Shown here: one piece after another, positions 8,676 through 19,780 of the stretch
Layout of the letters: each line of letters starts with the position of its first letter
Numbering within the stretch: the stretch's first letter is position 1
DNA from: Pseudomonas sp. p1(2021b)
Lineage (GTDB): Bacteria; Pseudomonadota; Gammaproteobacteria; Pseudomonadales; Pseudomonadaceae
Direction: 5' to 3'
Assembly (NCBI RefSeq): GCF_020151015.1
Contig: NZ_CP083746.1
Location: 5,052,501-5,116,500 of the forward strand
DNA length: 64,000 nt
The notes under the pieces: generated by a model
Database searches by the model: none
Told to the model about the DNA's origin: nothing
The model's input: only the letters and a program-made list of their open reading frames with translations
Made by a program: the position numbers and the translations under genes

Positions 8676-10073
8676 ATGAACGACATGGCCCACCTGGTAC
8701 CCGCACTGCCCGAGAGCATCTTCCGCGCCTATGACATTCGCGGCGTGGTCGGCAAGACCCTGACGGGCGAGACCGCCTACTGGATCGGCCGCGCCATCGG
8801 CGCCCAGAGCCTGGCCCAGGGCGAACCTCAGGTTTCGGTTGGCCGCGACGGCCGTCTGTCCGGCCCGATGCTGGTGGAACAACTGATCAAGGGCCTGGCC
8901 GATGCCGGTTGCCAGGTCAGCGACGTCGGCCTGGTGCCGACCCCGGCGCTGTACTACGCCGCCAACGTACTGGCCGGCAAGTCCGGGGTGATGCTCACCG
9001 GCAGCCACAACCCGCCTGACTACAACGGTTTCAAGATCGTCATCGCCGGCGACACCCTGGCCAACGAGCAGATCCAGGCCCTGCTGACCCGCCTCAAGAC
9101 CAATGACCTCACCCATGGCGAAGGCCGCGTCGAGAAGGTCGAGATCCTCGAGCGCTACTTCCAGCAGATCACCGGCGACGTGAAGCTGGCCAAGAAGCTC
9201 AAGGTGGTGGTCGACTGCGGCAACGGCGCCGCCGGCGTCATCGCCCCACAGCTGATCGAAGCCTTGGGCTGCGAGGTCATCCCGCTGTTCTGCGAGGTCG
9301 ACGGCAACTTCCCCAACCACCACCCGGACCCGGGCAAGCCCGAGAACCTCGAAGACCTGATCGCCAAGGTCAAGGAAACCGGTGCCGACATCGGCCTTGC
9401 CTTCGACGGTGACGGCGATCGCGTGGGCGTGGTGACCAATACCGGCAGCATCGTCTACCCCGACCGCCTGCTGATGCTGTTCGCCCAGGACGTGCTGTCG
9501 CGCAACCCAGGTGCCGAGATCATCTTCGACGTCAAGTGCACCCGCCGCCTGACTCCGCTGATCGAACAGCACGGTGGTCGCGCCCTGATGTGGAAGACCG
9601 GTCATTCGTTGATCAAGAAGAAGATGAAACAGACCGGCTCGCTGCTGGCCGGCGAGATGAGCGGACATATCTTCATCAAGGAACGCTGGTACGGTTTCGA
9701 CGACGGCATCTACAGCGCCGCGCGCCTGCTGGAAATCCTCAGCAAGGCCGGCCAGGACGCCGAAAGCCTGTTCGCCGCGTTCCCGAACGATATTTCCACG
9801 CCGGAAATCAACATTGATGTGACCGACGAGAGTAAATTCAGCATCATTGATGCTCTGCAACGCGACGCTGCCTGGGGCGATGCCAACCTCACCACCATCG
9901 ACGGTGTGCGGGTCGACTACGCCCATGGCTGGGGCCTGGTCCGTGCCTCCAACACCACGCCGGTGCTGGTGCTGCGCTTCGAGGCCGACAGCGACGCCGA
10001 GCTGCAACGTATCAAGGCTGTATTCCGCGAGCAGTTGCTGCGGGTCGAACCAGGCCTGCAACTGCCGTTCTGA
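8676..10073 (+). CDS. algC: Phosphomannomutase/phosphoglucomutase
   Basis: A 465-residue alpha-D-phosphohexomutase that interconverts mannose/glucose 6- and 1-phosphates for LPS core, exopolysaccharide and related sugar nucleotides. The phosphoserine loop is TGSHNPPDYNGFK near residue 110, the metal loop DGDGDRVG near 250, the sugar-binding loop GEMSGHIFIKERW near 330 and the phosphate-binding RASNTTPVLVLRFEA near the end. The ATG at 8676 is used; MAHLV three codons on is the alternative. The sequence is closely similar to P. aeruginosa AlgC over its whole length. It lies between dut and argB on the same strand, with 30 bp to argB. Confidence 0.96.
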   Translation: MNDMAHLVPALPESIFRAYDIRGVVGKTLTGETAYWIGRAIGAQSLAQGEPQVSVGRDGRLSGPMLVEQLIKGLADAGCQVSDVGLVPTPALYYAANVLAGKSGVMLTGSHNPPDYNGFKIVIAGDTLANEQIQALLTRLKTNDLTHGEGRVEKVEILERYFQQITGDVKLAKKLKVVVDCGNGAAGVIAPQLIEALGCEVIPLFCEVDGNFPNHHPDPGKPENLEDLIAKVKETGADIGLAFDGDGDRVGVVTNTGSIVYPDRLLMLFAQDVLSRNPGAEIIFDVKCTRRLTPLIEQHGGRALMWKTGHSLIKKKMKQTGSLLAGEMSGHIFIKERWYGFDDGIYSAARLLEILSKAGQDAESLFAAFPNDISTPEINIDVTDESKFSIIDALQRDAAWGDANLTTIDGVRVDYAHGWGLVRASNTTPVLVLRFEADSDAELQRIKAVFREQLLRVEPGLQLPF

Positions 10074-11009
<936 letters not shown>

Positions 11010-11017
11010 TCGTTAAC

Positions 11018-11126
11018 CTGTTCCGGCCTCTTCGCGGGTAAACCCGCTCCCACAGGTACAGCACTGCCTTTGAGGGCTGTGGAAATCCTGTGGGAGCGGG
11101 TTCACCCGCGAAGAGGCCGGAACAGG
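11018..11126. repeat. Long inverted REP pair, arms about 40 bp
   Basis: CCTGTTCCGGCCTCTTCGCG...CCCACAGG is mirrored almost perfectly by CCTGTGGGAGCGGGTTCACC...CCGGAACAGG. It is of the TAAACCC-core type and lies between convergent argB and pyrE. Confidence 0.88.
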
Positions 11127-11132
11127 CGACAC

Positions 11133-11168
11133 AAAAAAGGCGACCTTCACAAGAAGGTCGCCTTTTTC
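11133..11168. terminator. Bidirectional terminator between argB and pyrE
   Basis: AAAAAAGGCGACCTT-CACAAG-AAGGTCGCCTTTTT: a perfect 11-bp-plus stem with A- and T-runs on either side. Confidence 0.93.
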
Positions 11169-11183
11169 ATTTCCAGGCCCGGA

Positions 11184-11825
11184 TCAGATACCGTACTGCG
11201 CCCGGTAAGCCTCGACAGCTGGCAGATGCTGCTTCAGCTGTGGGTCGTCGGCCAGGAACTCCAGCACCTGGGTCAGCGACACGATGCTGACCACCGGGAT
11301 GCCGAAGTCGCGCTCGACTTCCTGGATCGCCGACAGCTCGCCATTGCCGCGCTCTTCGCGGTTCAGCGCGATCAGCACGCCTGCGGCCTTGGCCTGCTGG
11401 GCAGTGATGATCTGCATGACCTCGCGGATGGCAGTACCGGCGGTGATCACGTCGTCGATGATCAGCACGTCACCGGCCAGCGGGGCGCCGACCAGGCTGC
11501 CGCCTTCGCCGTGGTCCTTGGCTTCCTTGCGGTTGAAGCACCAAGGCACGTCGAGCTGGTGCTGCTCGGCCAGGGCCACAGCGGTGGCCGCCGCCAGGGG
11601 GATACCCTTGTAGGCCGGGCCGAACAGCACGTCGAACGGGATCTTGCTGTCGACGATGGCTGCCGCGTAGCAACGGCCCAGCTGGGCCAGTGCAGAACCT
11701 GTGTTGAACAGGCCGGCATTGAAGAAGTACGGGCTGGTGCGCCCCGATTTCAGGGTGAACTCACCGAAGCGCAGAACCCCGCGATCGATGGCAAAACGAA
11801 TGAAGTCGCGCTGATACGGCTGCAT
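11184..11825 (-). CDS. pyrE: Orotate phosphoribosyltransferase
   Basis: A 213-residue enzyme that makes orotidine 5'-phosphate from orotate and PRPP in pyrimidine synthesis. The PRPP-binding motif [16 protein letters not shown] is near residue 122, and the flexible-loop lysines lie in [12 protein letters not shown] near 100. [16 protein letters not shown] near residue 25 is the substrate-binding N-terminus. Length matches the family. It is divergent from crc with an 80-bp spacer, the usual arrangement in Pseudomonas. Confidence 0.97.
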   Translation of the reverse strand: MQPYQRDFIRFAIDRGVLRFGEFTLKSGRTSPYFFNAGLFNTGSALAQLGRCYAAAIVDSKIPFDVLFGPAYKGIPLAAATAVALAEQHQLDVPWCFNRKEAKDHGEGGSLVGAPLAGDVLIIDDVITAGTAIREVMQIITAQQAKAAGVLIALNREERGNGELSAIQEVERDFGIPVVSIVSLTQVLEFLADDPQLKQHLPAVEAYRAQYGI

Positions 11826-11848
11826 GAAGAGTCCCGAATACCACGGAT

Positions 11849-11878
11849 TTAGCTAAATGAGTTGAGCTCGGGTATCAT
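11849..11878 (+). promoter_or_regulatory. Candidate crc promoter
   Basis: TTAGCT, 18 bp, TATCAT, ending 27 bp before the crc ATG. The fit is moderate and the hexamers were chosen by eye. Confidence 0.4.
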
Positions 11879-11905
11879 ACACGCACGAGATTTTTGGGGC
11901 CATTT

Positions 11906-12685
11906 ATGCGGATCATCAGTGTGAACGTAAATGGCATTCAGGCTGCGGCCGAGCGTGGACTGCTCAGCTGGCTGCAAGCCCAGAATGCCGACGTCATCTG
12001 CCTTCAGGATACCCGCGCCTCGGCCTTTGAACTCGACGACCCAGCTTTCCAGCTCGATGGCTATTTCCTTTACGCCTGCGACGCGGAGGTGCCAGCCCAA
12101 GGTGGCGTGGCACTGTATTCGCGGATGCAGCCCAAGGCAGTCATCACCGGCCTGGGCTTCGAGACAGCCGACCGCTACGGGCGTTACCTGCAAGCAGATT
12201 TCGACAAAGTCAGTATTGCCAGCCTGCTGCTGCCTTCGGGCATGAACGGCGACGAGGACTTGAACCAGAAGTTCAAGTTGATGGACGACTTCGCCAAGTA
12301 CCTGGACAAGCAGCGCCGCAAGCGTCGCGAGTACATCTATTGCGGCTCGTTGTACGTGGCGCAGCAGAAGCTGGACATCAAGAACTGGCGCGACAGCCAG
12401 CAATCGCCGGGCTTCCTGGCGCCGGAGCGCGCCTGGATGGACGCGATCGTCGGCGACATGGGCTATGTCGATGCCCTTCGCGAAGTCAGCCGTGAAGGCG
12501 ACCAGTACAGCTGGTGGCCGGACAACGAACAGGCCGAGATGCTCAACCTGGGCTACCGGTTCGACTACCAGATCCTCACCCCGGGCCTGCGCCGCTTCGT
12601 GCGCAATGCGCGCCTGCCGCGCCAGCCGCGCTTCTCCCAGCATGCGCCGCTGATCGTGGACTACGACTGGACGTTGACCATCTAA
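11906..12685 (+). CDS. crc: Catabolite repression control protein Crc
   Basis: A 259-residue protein with the fold of exonuclease III/AP endonucleases. In Pseudomonas it acts with Hfq to block translation of mRNAs that carry A-rich AANAANAA motifs when preferred carbon sources are present. The nuclease centre is degraded: CGSLYVA stands where active enzymes have GDFN-A, and SQHAPL where they have SDHAP. These changes, the exact length and the position next to pyrE identify Crc rather than a repair enzyme. The ATG at 11906 gives MRIISVNVNGIQAA. Candidate targets in this window are the acetylpolyamine amidohydrolase and the cupin gene. Confidence 0.95.
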   Translation: MRIISVNVNGIQAAAERGLLSWLQAQNADVICLQDTRASAFELDDPAFQLDGYFLYACDAEVPAQGGVALYSRMQPKAVITGLGFETADRYGRYLQADFDKVSIASLLLPSGMNGDEDLNQKFKLMDDFAKYLDKQRRKRREYIYCGSLYVAQQKLDIKNWRDSQQSPGFLAPERAWMDAIVGDMGYVDALREVSREGDQYSWWPDNEQAEMLNLGYRFDYQILTPGLRRFVRNARLPRQPRFSQHAPLIVDYDWTLTI

Positions 12686-12691
12686 AAGCAT

Positions 12692-12778
12692 GGGGCTGCT
12701 TCGCAGCCCATCGCGGGACAAGCCCGCTCCTACAGGGATTGTGGAATCATCTGTGGGGGCGGGCTTGTCCCGCGATGG
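12692..12778. repeat. REP pair (inverted), ACAAGCCC-core type, with a terminator-like hairpin
   Basis: GGGGCTGCTTCGCAGCCC hairpin followed by CCATCGCGGGACAAGCCCGC...TCCTACAG and its inverted partner ending CTTGTCCCGCGATGG. It lies between convergent crc and the DUF4870 gene. The left copy contains AGCCCGCTCCTAC (12721-12733), a full match to the target class used by the IS110 element. Confidence 0.87.
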
Positions 12779-12791
12779 ATCCTGCGAAAAT

Positions 12792-13160
12792 CTACTTGAT
12801 TGGCCGCCAGATCAGCGGATAACGGTAAGGCTTGCCTTCATTGGCCTTGACCCCCGCAACAATGGCCAGGACCAGCACCGCCACCGTCAGGATGGCGAAC
12901 AGCACGATCCCCACCAGCACGAACATCAGCAGGAAGCAGATGAACCCGGCGATGGTCACGCTGATCTGGAAGTTCAGCGCCTCCTTGCCCTGGGCATCGA
13001 TGAACGGGTCCAGTTCACGCTTCCAGATCCACATCACCAATGGGCCCAGCAGGTGCCCGAGCGGCACCACCAGGCCAAACAGCGCCGAGAGGTGGCAGAA
13101 CATCGCCCATTGCCGGATTTCGGCATTGGGCGGCGTGATCGGCAGATCAGGTTCGTTCAT
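12792..13160 (-). CDS. DUF4870 family small membrane protein
   Basis: A 122-residue protein with three or four hydrophobic segments (around residues 22-44, 66-92 and 92-110) and the DUF4870 hallmarks HLSALFGLVVPLGHLLGPLV and KEALNFQIS. Function of the family is unknown; it is predicted to sit in the inner membrane. The ATG at 13160 has GGAGG at the right distance, whereas the GTG at 13169 would be too close to that site. It is 25 bp downstream of rph on the same strand and may be co-transcribed. Confidence 0.85.
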   Translation of the reverse strand: MNEPDLPITPPNAEIRQWAMFCHLSALFGLVVPLGHLLGPLVMWIWKRELDPFIDAQGKEALNFQISVTIAGFICFLLMFVLVGIVLFAILTVAVLVLAIVAGVKANEGKPYRYPLIWRPIK

Positions 13161-13185
13161 GTTCCACACCTCCTTGGCGTAGCGA

Positions 13186-13908
13186 TCAATCGGCCAGCGA
13201 GGCCTTTTGCAGTTCGAAGATTTCGTTCATGCCCTTCTGGGCCAGGGCCAACATGGCGTTGAAGTCTTCCGGCTGGAACGGAGCGCCTTCTGCGGTGCCC
13301 TGCACTTCGATGAAGCCTCCGGCACTGGTCATGACCACGTTCAGGTCGGTCTCGGCGGCGGAGTCTTCCAGGTAGTCCAGGTCGAGCACCGCTTCGCCCT
13401 GGTACATGCCCACGGACACGGCAGCGATCATGTGCTTGAGCGGGTTGCCACCCTTGAGGCCGCCGCGTTTCTTGATCACGGCCAGGGCGTCGCACAGGGC
13501 GACCATGGCGCCGGTGATCGAAGCGGTACGGGTACCGCCGTCGGCCTGGATCACGTCGCAGTCGACGTACAGGGTGATATCGCCAAGCTTGCTCATGTCC
13601 AGCGCGGCGCGCAGCGAGCGGCCGATCAGGCGCTGGATTTCCAGGGTGCGGCCACCCTGCCTGCCACGGCTCGCCTCGCGCTGGTTACGCTCGCCGGTGG
13701 AGCGCGGCAGCATGCCGTATTCGGCGGTCAGCCAGCCTTGGCCCTGGCCCTTGAGGAAGCGGGGAACACCATTCTCGACGCTGACCGTGCAGACGACCTT
13801 GGTGTCGCCGAACTCGACCAGTACCGACCCCTCGGCGTGCTTGGTGTAGTTGCGGGTGATGCGGATCGAGCGGAGCTGATCGGCGGCGCGACCACTTGGA
13901 CGTTTCAT
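13186..13908 (-). CDS. rph: Ribonuclease PH
   Basis: A 240-residue phosphorolytic 3'-5' exoribonuclease that trims tRNA 3' ends using inorganic phosphate. The N-terminal [20 protein letters not shown], the [32 protein letters not shown] phosphate- and RNA-binding part near residue 80-115 and [18 protein letters not shown] near 125 are all intact. The reading frame continues upstream to 13974, but MKRPSGR is the conserved start. It is divergent from yicC, as in enterobacteria. Length is normal, and there is no sign of the frameshift known from E. coli K-12. Confidence 0.96.
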   Translation of the reverse strand: MKRPSGRAADQLRSIRITRNYTKHAEGSVLVEFGDTKVVCTVSVENGVPRFLKGQGQGWLTAEYGMLPRSTGERNQREASRGRQGGRTLEIQRLIGRSLRAALDMSKLGDITLYVDCDVIQADGGTRTASITGAMVALCDALAVIKKRGGLKGGNPLKHMIAAVSVGMYQGEAVLDLDYLEDSAAETDLNVVMTSAGGFIEVQGTAEGAPFQPEDFNAMLALAQKGMNEIFELQKASLAD

Positions 13909-14134
13909 CTGGGATACCTGTACCGGGACTTGAATCTGCGGAGCATTATAAGGCCCGCCGCCCCAGGAGGACATGCCTATTGTCGCGGCCCGGCAGCCTG
14001 TCGTCTTTCCCTACACCGGCGCCAGGCTGTCTGTAACATGGGTGGATTGGGCGCCCACGCCGCACTGCGTTACAATCCCGCGCCTTGCAGCCGAAAGGCT
14101 TCCCCGTTCATTCAGATTTCGCGAGGTACTCTCC

Positions 14135-15632
<1,498 letters not shown>

Positions 15633-15640
15633 AATCGAAA

Positions 15641-15748
15641 GGGGCCGCTTTGCGCCCCAATCGCGGGACAAGCCCGCTCCCACAGGGTTCGTCACAGGCC
15701 CTGTGGGAGCGGGCTTGTCCCGCGATTGGGGCTGCAAGGCAGCCCCTT
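15641..15748. repeat. Inverted REP pair, ACAAGCCC-core type, near-perfect arms
   Basis: GGGGCCGCTTTGCGCCCCAA...GCTCCCACAGGG is mirrored by CCCTGTGGGAGCGGGC...GGGGCTGC. It lies between convergent gmk and the permease gene and ends in CCCCTTTT on plus. Confidence 0.87.
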
Positions 15749-15753
15749 TTACA

Positions 15754-17298
15754 TCATTCCTGCAAGCGAAGCTTGGCCTGTTGCTGCAAGGTAGCCCCCA
15801 GGAAATAGGCCGGCGCGCGCCAGCGCGACAGCACCATCAGTACGATCCCCAGCGCCGAGATGATCGCCGCGATCACGAACACCAGCCCCAACCCGCCGAC
15901 ATGCGAGCCGCTGCCGAAGTCCGGCGAGGCACTGTCGATCGCGGTGCGCACGAAGATCACCGACAGGATCACCCCACCCACCAGCGGGCACAGGCCACGC
16001 ATGAAGAAGTGGCGCACGCTGTCGAACAGGCTGTCGCGGAAGTACCAGACGCAGGCGAAGGCCGTCAGCGAATAGTAGAAGCAGATCATCATGCCCAGGG
16101 CCGTGATGGTGTCGGCCAGCACGTTCTCGCTGAGGGTGCGCATGGTCACGTAGAACACCGCCGCGGCGACACCGGCACAGATAGTGGCGTAACGGGGGGT
16201 CTGCGAGCGCGGGCAGACACTGGCGAAACGCTGCGGCACGGCGCCGTAGTAGCCCATGGCAAGCAGCGTACGCGCCGGCGAGACGAAGGTCGACTGCAAG
16301 GAGGCGGCGGTGCTGGCCAGTACCGCGATGGACATCAGGATCGCCAGCGGCCCCATGACCGGGCCGGCCAGGTGGGCGAAGACGTTCTCCTGGATGCGCG
16401 GGTTGCCAAGGCCCAGGCCGACATCGCTGATCCCGGCGAATTGCAGGGTGGCGATGGCGGTGACCAGGTAAAGGCCGAGGATCAGCAGCACGGTCCAGGT
16501 GGCGGCCTTGCCGGGTACCTCGTCACTGCCGATCGACTCCTCGCTGACCGTCAGGCAGACGTCCCAACCCCAGAAGATGAAGATCGACAGCGACAGGCCT
16601 GCGGCGAACGCCGAGAACGACTCGACGCCGAACGGGTTGAACCAGGCCAGGTCGAACGCCAGCGGCGGCGGCGCGGTGGTCTCGCCGAAGGCGGCGAAGG
16701 CGAAGCCGATCAGCACCAGCAGCTGCAAGGCGACCAAACCGTACTGCACCGTCATGGTGGTGCCCATGCCCCGGCAGCAGATCCACACGGCCAGGGCGAT
16801 GAACACGCAACAGGTCACCACGTTGATCAACAGGTTGTCCGCCAACGCGGCCAACGCCTGGTGCCCAGTGATCTGGCCGAGGAACAGATAGAAGAAATCG
16901 ACGGCCACGCCCGCCAGGTTGGACAGCACGATGGTGGTCGCGACGACCAGCCCCCAGCCACCGATCCAGCCGATCATCGGCCCGAAGGCACGTGCCGACC
17001 AGGTGAACGACGTGCCGCTGTCAGGCTCGGCGGCGTTGAGCTCGCGGTAGCCAAGGGCCACCAGCAGCATGGGCAGGAAGCCCACGATGAACACTGCCGG
17101 CAGGTGGGCGCCCACCTCGCGTACCGTCGGCCCGAGGGCGCCGGTCAGGGTGTAGACCGGCGCGATGGTGGAAATGCCCAGCACCACGCTGGCCAGCAGG
17201 CCCAGACGGCCTTTTGCCAAGCCCTTGCTGGCGCGTTGGGTGTTGCCTGCGTCGGTCGCCACGTCGGGTGGGCGGCCGGCTTCAGTGTATTCGCTCAT
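15754..17298 (-). CDS. APC-superfamily amino acid/polyamine permease
   Basis: A 514-residue inner-membrane permease with about 12 to 14 hydrophobic segments starting near residue 32 (LGLLASVVLGISTIAPVYTL). The GTSFTWSARAFGPMIGWIGGW segment near residue 95 resembles the APC family unwound-helix region, and EES near 280 is also typical. It is 133 bp downstream of the puuD-like gene and on the same strand as the puuD/puuA pair, so it probably imports putrescine or another polyamine for that pathway. On the coding strand AACAATAC, one mismatch from AANAANAA, lies about 20 bp before the start. Substrate is inferred from context. Confidence 0.85.
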   Translation of the reverse strand: MSEYTEAGRPPDVATDAGNTQRASKGLAKGRLGLLASVVLGISTIAPVYTLTGALGPTVREVGAHLPAVFIVGFLPMLLVALGYRELNAAEPDSGTSFTWSARAFGPMIGWIGGWGLVVATTIVLSNLAGVAVDFFYLFLGQITGHQALAALADNLLINVVTCCVFIALAVWICCRGMGTTMTVQYGLVALQLLVLIGFAFAAFGETTAPPPLAFDLAWFNPFGVESFSAFAAGLSLSIFIFWGWDVCLTVSEESIGSDEVPGKAATWTVLLILGLYLVTAIATLQFAGISDVGLGLGNPRIQENVFAHLAGPVMGPLAILMSIAVLASTAASLQSTFVSPARTLLAMGYYGAVPQRFASVCPRSQTPRYATICAGVAAAVFYVTMRTLSENVLADTITALGMMICFYYSLTAFACVWYFRDSLFDSVRHFFMRGLCPLVGGVILSVIFVRTAIDSASPDFGSGSHVGGLGLVFVIAAIISALGIVLMVLSRWRAPAYFLGATLQQQAKLRLQE

Positions 17299-17431
17299 GA
17301 GTATTTGCCGTAACTATTGGTATTGTTTTCACGGGCCTTGCGAACAAGGCCCGCTTTCACTCATTGAAAGCTGTTGCAGGGGAACGGGTCATCCGAGACC
17401 TTCGGGTAATGACGTCAGAATGCTTCTGCCG

Positions 17432-18187
17432 TTAACCCTCCCATGCAGCATGGGCGATGCAGGCCTCGCGGAACGCCTGGAAAAGGCGCCGGGAGACCGG
17501 GTTTTCGGCGAAACGCCATTCCGGGTGCCACTGCACCCCAAGCACGAAGCCCGGAGCGTCAGGCATCGACACCGCTTCGATCAGGCCATCCGGGGCCCGC
17601 GCCTCGACACGCAGCCCAGGGGCCAGGCGGTCGATGCCCTGGCTGTGCAGCGAGTTGACCTCGAACTGCGCAGCCAGGCCCAAGCCCTCGAACAACCCGC
17701 CCGGCTCGATGGCCACGGCGTGTCGAGGGCCGTATTGCACCTCAAGGGGTGCATCTTCAGGTTCTCGGTGGTCCAGATACCCAGGCAGCTCCTGCACACG
17801 CTGGTGCAGTGAACCACCAAGGGCCACATTCAGCTCCTGGAAGCCACGGCAAATACAGAACACCGGCACGCCGGCGGCAATGGCCGCCTGCAGCAAGGGC
17901 AAGGTCAGGCGATCACGCGCGAGGTCGTGCCGAGTGCCTTCCACGCTGGGGGCGCCATTGTAATGATGCGGCTCGACATTTGAAGGCGAGCCGGTAAAAA
18001 GAATGCCGTCGAGCCGCGCCACCAGCGCCTGGGGGTCACTGCCCCCGTCACGCGCCGGCAGGATCAGCGGCAGCCCGGCAAAGCCGGCCGCCTCGACATA
18101 CTTGTCGCCCACCGTGTGCGACGAATTCTTCCCCACCTGCTGGCGGCAGGCGCTGACACCGATCAGAGGGACCGCATTTGCGCTCAT
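17432..18187 (-). CDS. spuA: Gamma-glutamyl-gamma-aminobutyrate hydrolase, PuuD/SpuA type
   Basis: A 251-residue class I glutamine amidotransferase-like hydrolase (peptidase C26). The nucleophile is Cys113 in FCICRGFQELN, and His and Glu complete the triad in GVQWHPEW near the C-terminus. LFTGSPSNVEPHHY near residue 64 is the oxyanion region seen in PuuD and SpuA. The enzyme removes glutamate from gamma-glutamylated intermediates of putrescine breakdown. The ATG at 18187 is four bases after the stop of the upstream glutamine-synthetase-like gene, so the two are tightly coupled. Confidence 0.88.
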   Translation of the reverse strand: MSANAVPLIGVSACRQQVGKNSSHTVGDKYVEAAGFAGLPLILPARDGGSDPQALVARLDGILFTGSPSNVEPHHYNGAPSVEGTRHDLARDRLTLPLLQAAIAAGVPVFCICRGFQELNVALGGSLHQRVQELPGYLDHREPEDAPLEVQYGPRHAVAIEPGGLFEGLGLAAQFEVNSLHSQGIDRLAPGLRVEARAPDGLIEAVSMPDAPGFVLGVQWHPEWRFAENPVSRRLFQAFREACIAHAAWEG

Positions 18188-18191
18188 GGGC

Positions 18192-19574
18192 TTACACCGT
18201 GTGCAGGTACCAGTTGTACTCGAGGTCGGAAATCGACACCTCGAACTCGGCCAGCTCGCTTTCCTTGCAGGCCACGAAGATGTCGATGTAGTCCGGGCTG
18301 ATGTATTGGTTGAGGACTTCGCTGTCATCCAGTGCGCGCAGTGCATCGCGCAGGTTGTTCGGCAGGCTTTGCTCGAGCTGTTCGTAGGAGTTGCCTTCGA
18401 TCGGCTCGCCCGGCTCGATCTGGTTGGTCAGGCCGTGGTGAATGCCGGCCAGGATCGCGGCAAGCATCAGGTACGGGTTGGCATCGGCACCAGCCACGCG
18501 ATGCTCGATGCGCACGTTCTCGCTGCTGTCGGTCGGCACGCGCAGGGCCACGGTGCGGTTGTCCAGGCCCCAGCTCGGTGCATTGGGCACATAGAACTGC
18601 GCACCGAAGCGGCGATAGGAGTTGATGTTCGGGCAGAGGAACGCCATGGATGCCGGCATGGTCTCCAGCACGCCACCGATGGCGTGGCGCAGCGCCTCGC
18701 TTTGCAGCGGGTCTGCGCTGGCGAAGATGTTCTTGCCAGTCTTCTTGTCCAGCAGCGAGATATGCACGTGCAGGCCATTGCCCGCCTGGCCCGGATAGGG
18801 CTTGGCCATGAAGGTGGTGTCCATTTCATGGTCGTAGGCGATGTTCTTGATCAGGCGCTTGAGCAGAATCGCATAGTCACAGGCCTTGAGCGGGTCGGCG
18901 ACGTGATGCAGGTTGACCTCGAACTGCGCCGGGGCACTTTCCTTGACGATGGCATCGGCAGGAATGCCCTGTTCCTTGGCAGCTTCGAGCATGTCCTGCA
19001 GGCAGTCGGCGTATTCGTCCAGATCATCGATCAGGTACACCTGGGTCGACTGCGGGCGCTTGCCGGAGATCGGCGAGCGCGGCGGCTGTGGGCGGCCATT
19101 GAGGTTGTCCTGGTCGATCAGGTAGAACTCCAGCTCGAACGCCGCGCAGATATCCAGGCCCAATGCGTCGAACTTGCCGACCACCTGGCGCAGCACCTCG
19201 CGCGGGTCGGCGAAGAACGGCGCACCGTCCAGCTCGTGCATGGTCATTAGCAACTGGGCGGTGGGACGCTTCTGCCAGGGCTCGTCGGACAGCGTGCCCG
19301 GGATCGGACGGCAGATACGGTCGGCATCGCCGATGTCCAGGCCAAGGCCGGTGCTCTCGACGGTGGAGCCGTTGATATCCAGGGCGAACAGCGACGCCGG
19401 CAGGTTGATGCCTTTCTCGTATACCTTGTGCAGGCTCGCGCGCTCGATGCGCTTGCCACGGACCACCCCGTTCATATCGGAGATCAGCAGGTCGACGAAC
19501 TGCGTATCCGGATGAGCCTCTAGGAATTCATTCATCTCGCTGGCAGAACTGGCGCACGGAGTGACCGACGTCAT
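18192..19574 (-). CDS. spuB: Glutamine synthetase-like gamma-glutamylpolyamine synthetase
   Basis: A 460-residue member of the glutamine synthetase family, type III/PuuA branch. It shows DLLISDMNGVVRGKRIERA near residue 40, ELEFYLIDQDNLNG near 145, NLHHVADPLKACDYAILLKR, the HVHISLLDKKTGKNIFA ATP/metal region near 270 and RVPTDSSENVRIEHRVAGADANPYL near 350. Such enzymes attach glutamate to putrescine or other polyamines rather than to ammonia; the adjoining puuD-like hydrolase and permease support this. The start is the ATG at 19574; the frame reaches further upstream without family resemblance. Divergent from a LysR gene. Confidence 0.87.
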   Translation of the reverse strand: MTSVTPCASSASEMNEFLEAHPDTQFVDLLISDMNGVVRGKRIERASLHKVYEKGINLPASLFALDINGSTVESTGLGLDIGDADRICRPIPGTLSDEPWQKRPTAQLLMTMHELDGAPFFADPREVLRQVVGKFDALGLDICAAFELEFYLIDQDNLNGRPQPPRSPISGKRPQSTQVYLIDDLDEYADCLQDMLEAAKEQGIPADAIVKESAPAQFEVNLHHVADPLKACDYAILLKRLIKNIAYDHEMDTTFMAKPYPGQAGNGLHVHISLLDKKTGKNIFASADPLQSEALRHAIGGVLETMPASMAFLCPNINSYRRFGAQFYVPNAPSWGLDNRTVALRVPTDSSENVRIEHRVAGADANPYLMLAAILAGIHHGLTNQIEPGEPIEGNSYEQLEQSLPNNLRDALRALDDSEVLNQYISPDYIDIFVACKESELAEFEVSISDLEYNWYLHTV

Positions 19575-19700
19575 GGCTGTACATCCTTTGATTCGGGGCG
19601 GCGATGTGGAGGGATACGGCTGGCGCCTTGCGGGCGGCGATGGTTGTACTGTTGTTCTTTTCACTGTCCCATCGTGGGGATAGGGTGCGGATCCGGCGCA

Positions 19701-19729
19701 TTGATTACCGGGTGCCGTTCCACTATAAA
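19701..19729 (+). promoter_or_regulatory. Sigma-70-type promoter of the LysR gene
   Basis: TTGATT, exactly 17 bp, TATAAA. It predicts a transcript start near 19736, which rules out the in-frame ATG at 19730 and supports the start at 19781. Confidence 0.6.
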
Positions 19730-19737
19730 ATGGCACC
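19711..19737. promoter_or_regulatory. Inverted repeat over the -10 box, candidate LysR operator
   Basis: GGTGCCGTT, 9-bp spacer, AATGGCACC: nine-base arms with one mismatch, covering the -10 hexamer of the LysR promoter. It is in the spacer shared with the divergent polyamine operon. Confidence 0.5.
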
Positions 19738-19780
19738 TACGCAACAGACATTGGCATTACGGCAAACAGAGCGTGCATCG

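Noticed and set aside
11906..12685. Exonuclease III/AP endonuclease as the function of this gene
   Set aside because: The catalytic Asp/Asn and SDH motifs are replaced, and length and location fit Crc.
15703..17313. 536-codon open frame antisense to the APC permease
   Set aside because: Arg/His/Gln-rich shadow of a membrane-protein gene.
19730..19780. Longer start (ATG at 19730) for the LysR gene
   Set aside because: The ATG overlaps the predicted transcript start of a good promoter, so it would not be in the mRNA.
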